In this document: in pieces, positions 10,749 to 20,270 of the stretch
Layout: each line of letters opens with the position of its first letter
How positions within the stretch are numbered: the stretch's first letter is position 1
NCBI GenBank assembly: GCA_003427395.1
Contig: BFEA01000121.1
Span: 2,670,884-2,702,489, forward strand
Origin: Chara braunii
Lineage: Eukaryota; Streptophyta; Charophyceae; Charales; Characeae
Length of the DNA stretch: 31,606 bases
Reading direction: 5' to 3'
Notes under the pieces: model-generated
The model's database searches: none
Seen by the model: only the letters and a program-made list of their open reading frames with translations
Told to the model about the DNA's origin: nothing
Translations under genes and position numbers: made by a program

Positions 10749-12909
10749 GAAGAGCGAGCGGAGTGGTGGATGAAAAATCTTAAAGATTTCACATTGATTG
10801 AAGGTGGATGGAAATGTGTCTGTCCTTTAGAGTTGTAACGTTACATGTGCGTCAAGGCATACTACAATGTTCTTGGTGCCTCTCGTAATATGCTTTATAG
10901 GTACAAAAAGTGATTCGACAATAGGTTTGTGTGTTGCGAGCACGGGCTGACGGGTAGACAACCGCCAAAAGATAAGACGGTCACCATGCGTGCCAGCATG
11001 GAAACATTCATAGACTCATATGGATAGCGTGCCGAATGAGGTGGCTCAAGAAGATGGGGCTTACAAACGAAAACTTCGACCGCCAACTGGTTTTACGAAG
11101 CGTTCAATTTATGAGTCCACCATATCAGACTTCGTGGTTGTCAGCCTCGAAGTCGTGTCTAAGTCCAACTTTTATAAATTGTGGCAGAAACACTTTTATC
11201 ATGTTTCACTAGCACACTCGAATACATCCACAAAGTGTGTTATCTGCCATCAACTAAAAGAACGTATATAATATGCTGCTCTTCCTCGAGATCGAGAACA
11301 AGCTCGGGAGGAGATGAAAGTTCACCAAAGAGGGCAAGTTGAATACAAACTGGACTATAGTCGAGCGAAGACTGATTCGATGGTCCGTCCGCACGAGCCT
11401 TTGTGTCTCATCATTGACGGCATGGATCAAAAGAAGATGACTATCCCCCATATTGGCCAGGCGAACTACTCGAAAGCACTGAGGCACGAGATGATGATGA
11501 AGACCAATCTAACATGTGTCATTGCAGACAGTGGAGACCCTAGTATTTACGTCTACACTTGGTTTTCGTATTTCAAACACGATTCAAACACAATCGCTAC
11601 TTATCTTATGAGAACCCTTGTCGAAATTCAAGGGAGCGGGACGTCACTGCCAGCGTTTTTGCGCATTCAAGCAAATAATTGTTGGCGGGAAAACAAAAAC
11701 AAGTGCATATGTGTGTTAGCTGCACTCTTAGTTAAGTTTAAATTTTTCCAAGAGGTAGAAATAGGTTTCTTGCTCGTGGGACATACCCATACAGACGTTG
11801 ACACTACTTTCAGCATCTTCTCGAAGAAATTGAAAGACACAGACGCTTATATTACGGACGAGTTGTACGAGCTCATAGAGCAATCCTACAAAAGGTCTCC
11901 CAAATGTATTTTCCTCGATACACTGGTAGACTAGATAAGTATAGTGGACCCATGCATTGCGTCAGACATTACTTGTATTTCAAAACGACACTTTCTTAAA
12001 TTTTTGATTGTTGAAGACAATCCGAGCATGTTGTACAAGGAGTTTTGTGATGACGACAACTGCTTGTCTGAGGAAGGTCCGATTTATTGGTTCAATCAAA
12101 ACCCCAATGAAAGCTACGCAGGTCCTTCGTGACCATTTTACCCACCTCGTGTGCAACCTCTTCCTCGAAATGACTATTATAATGGTAAAAATTGTGTTAT
12201 TCGATTCCACGGGTTGCTGAAGAGCAAACGGTCAACATGATGCACTTACAACGACCATGAGGTGAGTAGGAGAGAAAAAACTTTGTGTTATTAGGAGGAG
12301 GTTATCAAACATGGTGACGAGATCATCGCCAACGGGTTATTCTCACAACCTCTGGAAAGTTTTTGACCAAGACGACGACTGCTCGAAAGCGATCGACAAC
12401 CTTCTTCTGGCAGTGCCAACATCGAGGACAGCGAACCCCTGTTTGTTGGATGAAAAAAAGATCGTCGGAAGACCAGTTTCAACCCCCTTGTGCATATTGA
12501 CGTGGACACTTTTCTTATCCTTCGCCCCTCCAACAACGATCTGTCTAGCGATGTACCTATCTGGGTCGGCAAAGCTCTTTCTCGGGTGGTTGGTGAAAAA
12601 AAATTGCAGAATTATAATCAAGTGCTAGTGGAATACTTGGTGTCGACTGGGAGAGCAAAGTCGCTCCAAGAACTGTATGATTACACATGGGAGAAAAGAT
12701 GGAGAATGACTGACCAAACACAATGACAGCATGCCGACTCGATCGCTTTTGGTTGGGAGAGACCGGTCAGAGGTACAAAACTGTTCACGACTGGACTTGT
12801 GATTCCTTCCAATGTTCCACTGAATGATGAAGTTGGACTTCGAGATCCGAGTCCATCTGCTGAAGAGAGTGTCAATGCAGGGGACAAAAGCGACGAGTTC
12901 ACGTCGTAG
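10749..12909 (+). pseudogene. DUF7869-family gene, 3' coding segment (decayed)
   Basis: The frame runs from EERAEWWMKNL to a stop at 12907 with ten internal stops (10836, 10911, 11269, 11932, 12130, 12238, 12292, 12364, 12451, 12724) and one frameshift near 11020. Family landmarks appear in order: a GRQPPKDKT stretch, TKCVICHQL (Cys at 11236 and 11245), LIIDGMDQKKMTIPH (11410), a VYTWF-SYFKHDSNTIATYL block, QANNCWRENKN (11668) and VGHTHTDVDTTFSIFSKKL (11776), then VHIDVDTFLIL, WRMTDQTQ and FTTGLVIP near the C-terminus. From memory most relatives have DN where this copy has NN (codon 11674), and HTHEDID where it has HTHTDVD. I infer an RNase H-like fold built on these acidic positions, but that is untested. 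No function is established for the family. It is surely non-functional here. Confidence 0.72.
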
Positions 12910-13368
12910 GTCTTATCAGTCTGCCCAATACGTGAGCGAGTAAGATATTTGAAAATGACTATTTGGACGGAAATTTGGAAGGGAGCATATTATTTTCAAA
13001 CTTAGTGAATTGCGACGATTCTGTGGCACGACAAGGTGGCGGATTTTGTATGATTATCCGTATTCCATTCGCCCTTGCGCGTACTGATTGCGTGGTGTGG
13101 GCGACGATACATAAATTACTGGGTCAATGACAACAGAGTTTAAAAACGATCAATGGATGAGTGCCATCCCCTTCTTGGACAAACCTCTCGATGCCTTGTC
13201 CGAGGCAGAATGGGATAGATAAATTCAAGTAAGAAAATGTTAATGACATAAGGAGTATGAGTTTGTTTCCTCGATGGAGTGGGGGAGCCTAACCAAAATA
13301 CCTCATTATGTCATCGGCGTCAGGCAACTTTCGTCCCTGCACGCCGCACTCAGACAACAAGAAAATGA
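12910..13368. other. Stretch without a supportable gene
   Basis: Downstream of the DUF7869-like pseudogene. Short open pieces in two frames around 13140-13330 may be decayed coding sequence, but no domain is recognisable. Confidence 0.4.
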
Positions 13369-13380
13369 ACGGTTTTACCT

Positions 13381-13824
13381 TTGCCTAGAGAACGTCACGA
13401 GGTCACCTCGCGTGTGGTCTACGGATTTGAAACAAGAGATGTTGGAATGCACATCCTACAATCCGTTTTTAGAACTATATCTGCTGCGTGTTGTTGGAAC
13501 ACGGCCAAAGGATATGTCATACCGTTGCGTACGGTTAGTTTTGGTCGGTTCCTACCTCTTCAGAGTGTTGCATGTAGTATGTTCGAACCGAAATCAAACT
13601 TTGGTAGACGCTATAGTTTTATTTCTTGTAACGAGCTTAGAATCAATGGTCGCAATACGGGCCATCTGCACCTTCTCTACGAGAACGGAAAGTCCGCTTT
13701 GAAGATTGTCGATCAAATTTATGAGGTTGAGAAGTGGCATGAGGTAGAGCAAGTGGCATGTTCCGTGCGTGACGCCATCGGTAAGTCCTTGATAGGTGTT
13801 GGTAGGTTTGTAAGAATGAAATAA
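13381..13824 (+). CDS. Hypothetical ORF, 147 codons
   Basis: The frame is open from 13369 after a TGA at 13366 and has no ATG near its start, so this is probably an exon or a truncated remnant. Residue composition is normal for a folded protein. The C-terminal part reads GHLHLLYENGKSALKIVDQIYEV and then EVEQVACSVRDAIGKSLIGVGRF, ending in TAA. A second frame overlaps it at 13274-13702. I do not recognise the protein. It lies 0.5 kb after the DUF7869-like pseudogene and on the same strand, so it may be a further exon or a neighbouring relic. No signal peptide or membrane segment is evident. Confidence 0.3.
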   Translation: MPRERHEVTSRVVYGFETRDVGMHILQSVFRTISAACCWNTAKGYVIPLRTVSFGRFLPLQSVACSMFEPKSNFGRRYSFISCNELRINGRNTGHLHLLYENGKSALKIVDQIYEVEKWHEVEQVACSVRDAIGKSLIGVGRFVRMK

Positions 13825-13960
13825 ATTTCAACGTTCTCCAACGTGGCAATGAAGGGACATCCACAAACTCTTACTTTTGGATCGTCAATGAATATCTTAT
13901 ACGGGTTTGGTTCTCATGGGACGCGTGGACGTTTGTAGATGCTTTTGTAAATTACGATGG

Positions 13961-14020
13961 CTCGTAGCATTTAATTTATATATAGTTTAATTTTGAGTTG
14001 CCTCGTAGCATTTAATTTAG
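13961..14020. repeat. Short direct repeat
   Basis: CTCGTAGCATTTAATTTA occurs twice, at 13961 and 14002, 41 bp apart. Confidence 0.7.
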
Positions 14021-14159
14021 ACGTAGTTCGATCTTCCGTTTATAATTTCTCGCACATGTGCATACAATTTTCAACTTTTAACTACAGTTCATGTGATACT
14101 TTCATATTATTTTCACAATTCGAATCTCGTTGTGCGATTCCCTCAATTTATTAAACATT

Positions 14160-14850
14160 TTTTTTTCATGATTATGATATTTCTCGAAGTGCGACGGAAT
14201 CCATAGTGCTCACTTGACTTTCAGTTTATGACAATGGCATGTCAGTTACGTTTTGTAAGAAAGATAATTTGTCGAAGTATGACGGAATCATACTTAAACC
14301 ATCTCGTTTATCGTATGATTGCATTGACTCTTCGATTCACTTCCAATTTATGTCAGTCACAATGCAATGTAAAATACGTCCGACTCAATGCTCAAAGATA
14401 TACAAAATTAATCGAAGTGTGATGAAATGCAAAAGTCATTCACAACCTTCTCATCCAACGTCTCACTACATTCACCATTCTCTTGAATTTCAATGTATGA
14501 CAATGACATGCGAATTACGTCTTCTAAGTTACATAAATTATCGAAGTGCGACGGAATCCAAACCTCAACGATCTCGTTTACCATGTGCTAGGCTTGACTA
14601 TTCGATTCAGTTTCAATTTATGCAAGTCACAATGTCATGTAAAATATGTCCGGCTCAATGCTCACATAAAATTGATCAAGGTGTGATGAAATCGAGAGTT
14701 CAACATAATTGTTGTTCAGTGTCTCATTGCATTAACCGTTCTCTTGAGTTTCAATTTCTAACAACTTCATGTCGATTACGACCTTCAAGTTACAAAATTT
14801 ATGGAAGTGCAATGGAATCCATACTCAAACGATCATGTTAAGTAGGTGAT
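14160..14850 (+). repeat. Satellite: ~130-bp units in ~265-bp dimers
   Basis: The word CGAAGTGCGACGGAATCC and its variants occur at 14185, 14273, 14413, 14542, 14677 and 14802. Apart from the first gap, the period is 125 to 140 bp. Alternate units are more alike (14273 with 14542 and 14802; 14413 with 14677), giving a higher-order period of 260 to 269 bp. Each dimer also carries GTCACAATG-CATGTAAAATA and TCTCTTGA-TTTCAAT words. The 200-codon ORF here (14239-14841) is a translation of the repeats, not a gene. Confidence 0.85.
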
Positions 14851-15039
14851 TACCTTGAATCTTCACTTCAGTTTCGATTTATGGCTTGTCAATTTCATTC
14901 TTTAGGTTCACTACTGGTATCCTAAGTTTCATTCAAGTCCAAAATATAGTGATTTTAACATGAAATTAATAGCTTGCGAGTACCAATTTAAAATATAATA
15001 TCCTCTTTTAACAAATAACATGTTCAAAACAATCTCACA

Positions 15040-15345
15040 TGACTGGTAGAAGCACACTATGATGAAGTGAGATGGAACCACGTAGAAAAATGAGTGAAAG
15101 CATAAAAAAAACTAAACAAAATACATGCACAAAACAAGTCGAAGCATGCTCTGACGAAGGGAGATACACCTATGTAGAAGAATGATGAAAGCATGAAGTG
15201 AACTGTATAAAACACATGCACATGACAAGTAGAAGCAAACTATGATGAAGCGAGATACACCCATGAAGAAAAATGAGTGGAAGCATGAGGGAAACTAGAC
15301 AAGACACATTCATATCACAAGTAGAAGCACAATATGATGAAGCGA
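15040..15345 (+). repeat. Satellite: four copies of a ~92-bp unit
   Basis: The word AAGTAGAAGCACACTATGATGAAG and its variants start near 15044, 15135, 15227 and 15319, each followed by GCGAGATACACC, GAAGAAAAATGA and CATGAG-GAAACT words. The period is 91 to 92 bp. Confidence 0.85.
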
Positions 15346-15393
15346 GATACATTGTTGCATACCGTAATGGTGCAGACTAAAACAAGAACTGAC

Positions 15394-15549
15394 CTCTCTC
15401 ACATAGTACAGGATAGCGCAACGGATGGCTAAAATACCAATGATCAGACCAATCAATGTCGCAATGCAGACCAAATATACATCATCATCATTGCGAGGTG
15501 TGAAGGGGCCTGGCGCTACATATGAATGCACCAGGCTCAGATCATACAC
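15394..15549 (-). CDS. Possible exon with one membrane segment
   Basis: The minus frame gives VYDLSLVHSYVAPGPFTPRNDDDVY followed by the hydrophobic stretch LVCIATLIGLIIGILAI and then RCAILYYVRE. It ends at a plausible donor, GAGAG|GTCAGT. Downstream of the donor the frame runs into the 92-bp satellite. There is no ATG at its start and an in-frame TGA lies about 24 bp upstream, so an upstream exon would be needed. The protein is not recognised. It could equally be a chance ORF. Confidence 0.22.
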
Positions 15550-16288
15550 AGATGAAAGGGAGGGGAATCAAACGAAGAGGAAGGGAAGGATGAGGATGTC
15601 GTCAACACCAAGTTTTCGATATGGATCCTATATAATCCCCCCCATCCAACGTAGCTCTCCCAATATCGAGTTGGAATCCAAATGTCGTCAAATCTCGAAG
15701 TCACAAGTCTCTATCTCTCTTTCTCCCTCGTAGTCTGTCAGAGAGCGAGAAGTCAGGTAGGGAGAGGGTAACAAAGAGATGCGGGAATGGAGGAGGAAGG
15801 AGAAAAATAAGAACTCGCTCTCTTAGTGCCAGGTACTAACCTGTGGAAGGTGGCGCCATGTTGCAGGTACATCGAAGACGAATTTGGAGAGATGGCGTCA
15901 CAGGTAAGCTCCTAGGTAAGTCTCCTTGGCCTCCGCTACTCTCCTCTCCTCCCTTTCCACACTTTTCTAAGGTCCTATCAGCGCCCAGCGATGAAGACTA
16001 CTGTTGTCATACTCAAGTACTACTGCAACGCTCCAAGCGTGTTGCTGTCGAATGTCCGAAGATTGCCTCCTCAACTGCCCTTGCCTTCCGGGCAGACCAA
16101 CACTATATAGCGCTGGTCCGACTGGGAGGCTGCTCTTGCCAATGCCGAATGACGCCAGTCCCTGGCGCCCAAGTTCAAAAAAAGGTCGTCTTGAAACGAG
16201 CCTGAAAATCGTTTGCGCTCATCCCTCGTCTGGCGCCGAAGTTCAAAAAAGGGTCGACTTTAAGAGGGCCTCAAATTAGCCTGTCATC
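15550..16288. other. Stretch without a supportable gene; one short tandem duplication
   Basis: No recognisable protein. A segment starting GGCGCC-AAGTTCAAAAAA is present twice, at 16164 and 16232 (68 bp apart). On the minus strand this region lies downstream of element 1 and could contain its 3' end. A CGCTATATAG word at 16106-16115 and a purine-rich minus-strand tract near 15943-15956 were seen, but no LTR pair was found. Confidence 0.45.
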
Positions 16289-16379
16289 TTAGGCTGAACT
16301 GACGCAGGCCCTGAGAGGGCGAAGTTGCCTATTGGAGGGAGGGACCAAAGTCCGGGTGGGAGTGGCAGGTTGTAAAGCT

Positions 16380-17690
16380 TCCTTAGCTAGTCTTCGCCGC
16401 TCGTAGTCAACATAAATCAGCAGTGCAGACGCTTGCAAATCTGCTCATGAAATCCACCTTGTGTAGTCGTGGTTGCACCATTTGAATGAGACCTTGTATT
16501 GCATCGGCTTGTTGCCGTACTTGCGGTGCGTGACGACGTGATCGATCTACTGATGACCATCTATGGAGGGAGGGTCCGATCATCGGTCCGAGAAATCATC
16601 GTCCTTGGCTGGTGTGTATGTCGCCAGCTTCGAAGTGTGAAAGACTGGATGGACCGGCAGATGCGGAGGAATGTCGATCACAAAGGATGGGCCGTCGGGC
16701 TCGTCGTAAGCGGCTGAAAGGACGGTTCATGGTCCAAACCACTTGGGGCGTAGCTTGCGCGAAACATCATGTTCAAGGGCAAACTCTTCCACGGAGACCT
16801 GAACAAGATCGTCGGCACGGATGGGACATGGCACACGACGACCGTTGGCTTGCTGATGCATGCGGACTTGAGCAAGCGAGCCTTGTGCATGTTCGCACGG
16901 GCTTGAGTCAGCAATTCCTTGTACTTCCGAACGGAGGCGGGAGAGCACGCGACACCTATGTCAACAGTTCGTGGGAGTAGAAAATCAGCGAGGATACGGC
17001 CTTTCCGGCCACCGTGGTGCAAGTCGAATGGAGTCACGCCATTCGCCAGATGCAACGAAGTGTTGTAGGCAAACTCAATGTCGGGTAGGCGGTCAACCCA
17101 ATCCTTATGATCCGGACGGATGAGCGTACGAAGCATCATTTGAGCAGTCTGATGTGCTCTCTCCGTTTGCCTGTCCGTTTGTGGGTGCAGAGCAGAACTT
17201 GGTTTTATTTCGGTGTCGGACTCCTCCATGAGAGAAGTCCAAAATGCCGACATGAACCGAGTGCCGCGGTCGCTAACGATGTCTTCTAGAACACCGTGGC
17301 CGCAGATCCAGCGAGTGTGCAAGAGCTGTGCGAGCTCAGGAGCCGTGGCGTGGTACCTACATGGAAGAAACCGTGCAAATTTACTCAAACGGTCAACGAC
17401 CGTGAGGATGCCGTCGTGCCGGAAGCAATCACGGGGAAACGGGTCAGTGACGTCCATAGCAATGGAGAGGTTGGGTTCCCAGGGAATAGGCAACGAGCGT
17501 AGCTCACCGTAAGGGTTGCGATTGCGGGGCTTGCTTTGTCGGCAAACTTTGCAAAAATCGCAATATCTCGTGACGTCAGTGATGATGTCGGACCACTAGG
17601 ATCCTTGCCGAAGTCGTGTGATAGTTCGATTGACTTCGAAATGGCCGTCGAGTCGCGAGTTGTGGTACTAGCAGAGAAGGCGAGTTCGAA
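16380..17690 (-). pseudogene. Element 1 integrase with chromodomain-like C-terminus
   Basis: Integrase inserts the retrotransposon cDNA into the genome. The zinc-binding CDFCKVC motif is encoded near 17555, just upstream of PIPWEPNLSIAMDVTDPFP. The catalytic core is recognisable: Asp in AMDVT, Asp in VSDRGTRF and Glu in TDRQTERAH, with exactly 35 residues between the last two (DD35E). The usual TDGQTE reads TDRQTE. Near 16.9 kb the frame shifts to one reading RMHQQANGRRVPCPIRADDLVQVSVEEFALEHDVSRKLRPKW. After a stop the sequence continues with HPVFHTSKLATYTPA, PPSIDGHQ, VTHRKYGNKPMQYKVSFKW, the tail expected for a chromovirus, with further stops. Not functional. Confidence 0.85.
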
Positions 17691-18371
17691 GACGAAGGTC
17701 TCGTGGAACACACAATAAGTCTTTTACTCGCGAGTGGAGAAGCAAGTACCCGTCGACGATGCGATAGTGGTTGGTCGGTGGGTGATCCGAAGATAGTTGC
17801 GCATAGAGTGTGGCGTAATCCGGATCGAACTCATAGCCCCGGATGAAGTGCCGCTGGAGTTCCTCGTTGAACGCAAAGGCATGATGTGTCATAGCGCAAA
17901 GATCGGGTCTTCGTGAGAGTGCATCTGTTGCGCTACTGGAGAGGTCAGAGAATGTTTCGGTGTGAAGTTAAATTGGTTGATGAAATACATCCATCGTCCT
18001 ATAGTGCTGCTCACCGTATCTTGCGTCTTGTAGTAGGTCAACAGGTTGTTATCAGTGACCCATGTGAACCTACGACGCCCAAGGAGGAAATGTCGCCATC
18101 CCTTGAGAGCCATCACGAACGCGAGTTGCTCCTTCTTCCTTGCATCATCAAGTGAATTGATGGGGGGCACCTTGTGGGTGAAGTACTCCACGGGATGCCA
18201 GACATCGCCGTCGTGTTGTTCCAAGACTGCCCCAATATCATAGTCGAAGGCATCGGTTGTCACTCTCGTTGGTACGGTGGGGTCGTAAATGCTAAGGATA
18301 GGTGCCATGAGCATGACCGTCTTGAGTGCTTGGAATGACCGGCTCGCTTCGTCATCGAATACGAATGGCAC
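17668..18371 (-). pseudogene. Element 1 RNase H
   Basis: RNase H degrades the RNA of the RNA-DNA hybrid during reverse transcription. The segment begins FDDEASRSFQALK and has the RNase H start TTDAFDYDIGAVLEQ (usually TDAS-YGIGAVL), then WHPVEYFTHKVPPINSLDDARKKEQLAFVMALKGWRHFLLGRRRFTWVTDNN. After FNFTPKH the frame changes near 17.9 kb, and the linker to integrase continues as FIRGYEFDPDYATLYAQL, HYRIVDGYLLLHSRVKDLLCVP. Two frames are needed to read it, so it is broken. Confidence 0.8.
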
Positions 18372-18380
18372 CTTTGGCGA

Positions 18381-19327
18381 TTACAGTCTCATCAATGGCG
18401 TGGCAATCCTTGAGTACCCGGTGATGAAGCGTTGGTAGCCTGCTAACTCCATGAATGAGCGAACGTCCGTGGTGTTGGTGGGCTCGGGCCATACGCGGAT
18501 GACCTTAATCTTGTCCGCGAGCGAACGGATGCCCTGCAGCATCACATAATGGCCCAGGTATTCAAGCTCCTGCCGCGCGAATTCACATTTGTCGCGGTTG
18601 GGTTTGTGCTTGGTTTTTCGTAGCCGCTCCAAAACAGTGCACAGGTGCTCCACATGCTCGTCCAAACTCCGGTTGTACACCAAGATATCGTTGAGGTAGG
18701 TGAGTACAAATTTGTCCAGCATGTGTCGGAACTCCGTCGTCATAGCCGCTTGGAATGCGGTCGGGGCATTCGTAAGGCCAAAAGGCATAACCAGCCATTC
18801 AAAATGTCCATAACGCGTCTTGAACACGACCTTGTAGCGATCCTCTCGTCGGATCTCGAGTTGGTGATATCCCATTTTGAGGTCAAGCTTGGAGCAAAAA
18901 TTGCGGCGCCCAGCCGTTCGAGGAGGTCGTCGATGCGCGGAAGAGGGTCGTCGTATAGCAAAGAGCTAGACCGAATCCAGCCTTGTTCAAGAAGGTGGTT
19001 GAGTTGTGCCCGTAGCACACTTAACACTTCCTCGCTCATGCGATAGATGCAACCACGTAGAGGTACGACCTCGACCTCAAGGATGATCTCGTGGCGGATT
19101 GGCCAATCCGGTACTACTCTGTGCGGGGCTTCGAAAACGCCACCGTAGGCGTCCAGAAACTTAGTGATGCATAGGTCCGTTGATGCGTCCATCGATGGGA
19201 TGTCATGGGGAGGGAGGGCGTGAAGAAAACACACACCCATCTCCTCGATGTCGTCCCAGGTGATGGAAGCTCGAATGCTTGCAACGGACACCACGTGACA
19301 ACTGATCAAAGGGTGAGGTAGTGGCAC
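18381..19327 (-). pseudogene. Element 1 reverse transcriptase, deleted and mutated
   Basis: The N-terminal part ends ILEVEVVPLRGCIYRMSEEVLSVLRAQLNHLLEQGWIRSSSLLY and then jumps to DDPLPRIDDLLERLGA. The piece that normally follows (the GxPVLFV-K, LR-C-DYR and LN segment, about 35 residues in relatives) is missing. A frameshift near 18.9 kb follows, after which KLDLKMGYHQLEIRR, VMPFGLTNAPTAFQ and FVLTYLNDILVYNRS are read. The catalytic box is YLND rather than YLDD: the codon at 18690-18692 is AAC on the coding strand. Downstream comes the thumb and connection sequence. Two separate defects make it inactive. Confidence 0.88.
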
Positions 19328-19378
19328 TGTGCACGGGACGAGTACTCTATTCCAATCACGAATGTGAACGGTGCAGCG

Positions 19379-20270
19379 TTAAAAGTTCACCGGGTGATCC
19401 TCGCTTTGCAGCCACAACATGCCCAAAATCATGTCGAACTTGGTATCCATAATGTCAAAGGACACGGCCTCGCTTGCATGCGGGGCGAAGTACACGGGGA
19501 CGAAATCAATGCATCGGTTGATTGACTTGTGAGTGTGACTGTTGGCCAACGTGACTTGAATGGGTTGCGACTTCCTCCGAAAACGTGGCCCCAAGCTAGC
19601 GCGTACCAGAAAATCTTGGCTCGTATAGTTGCGAGTAGCTCCGCAATCGATCAAAGCGTTGCATGTCGCTTCTCCGATCTGAATGCGTATGTACAACAAT
19701 TGCGCATCGTTGTTGTCATACCGTTGTGTTTTGAGCTCGCGGTCGATCTTCGCAAGGTAGTCACGAAGGTCAACAACCTCTACTCCGGCATCCATCAATG
19801 GAGCTAGTACTGCAGTGTGCAAGTAATCTCGCAATTGTGCCATGAGCGCGTTGCAATCCGGATTCGACAATCGACCGGTCGGGGGAAGGGGCATCCATTG
19901 GAAGTCCGCGAATGTTGACGGGTCGAGTTTCTCAAGTCTTGACCATGACGTCGAATCCCAGGTGAAAGTTGACAACGAGGCTGCCGAATCGGTTGCCGAT
20001 GTTGATGAAACCGTGCATGTGGTGGAATCTTGCACGTTGAGTGGCTGTTCCAACGGTGGGACCAAGTGGACAGCGTAATCCTCGTAAGTGAACTGAGGAC
20101 TTGCGACATCAACATTATCCCCTGATGTTGAAGAGGCCACTAGCAAGGCGGCCGAATCTGGCGGAGTGAGAGGTGCAGTTGCCTCACCTCCCGCGCGGCT
20201 CAGTTTCCCGAGCTGGTTCGAGGTCGACCATCCTCCTTGCCTTAATCTTGGCATTGAGAGGTCTTGTGCT
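19379..20270 (-). pseudogene. Element 1 protease and gag-protease linker
   Basis: Aspartic protease processes the Gag-Pol polyprotein. Upstream lies an S/T/P-rich linker (LGKLSRAGGEATAPLTPPDSAALL). The active-site-like motif is ALIDCGATRNYTSQDFLV, with the Asp codon near 19648, and the second protease half reads SFDIMDTKFDMILGMLWL. The usual DSG or DTG is DCG here. It is in a different frame from gag, and a TAA at 19379-19381 separates it from the reverse transcriptase segment, which continues in the same frame. The first 25 or so residues of the computed frame overlap gag out of frame and are not real. Confidence 0.8.

Noticed and set aside
12262-12294. Possible mini-intron (GAG|GTGAGT to TTATTAG)
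   Set aside because: About 30 bp is too short for a plant intron, and the frame reads straight through it apart from one stop.
14239-14841. 200-codon ORF
   Set aside because: It is a translation of the 130-bp satellite. It lacks any domain and follows the repeat period.
14160-15345. CRISPR-like array
   Set aside because: The repeats are long, diverged and contiguous with no unique spacers, and the context is eukaryotic. These are satellites.
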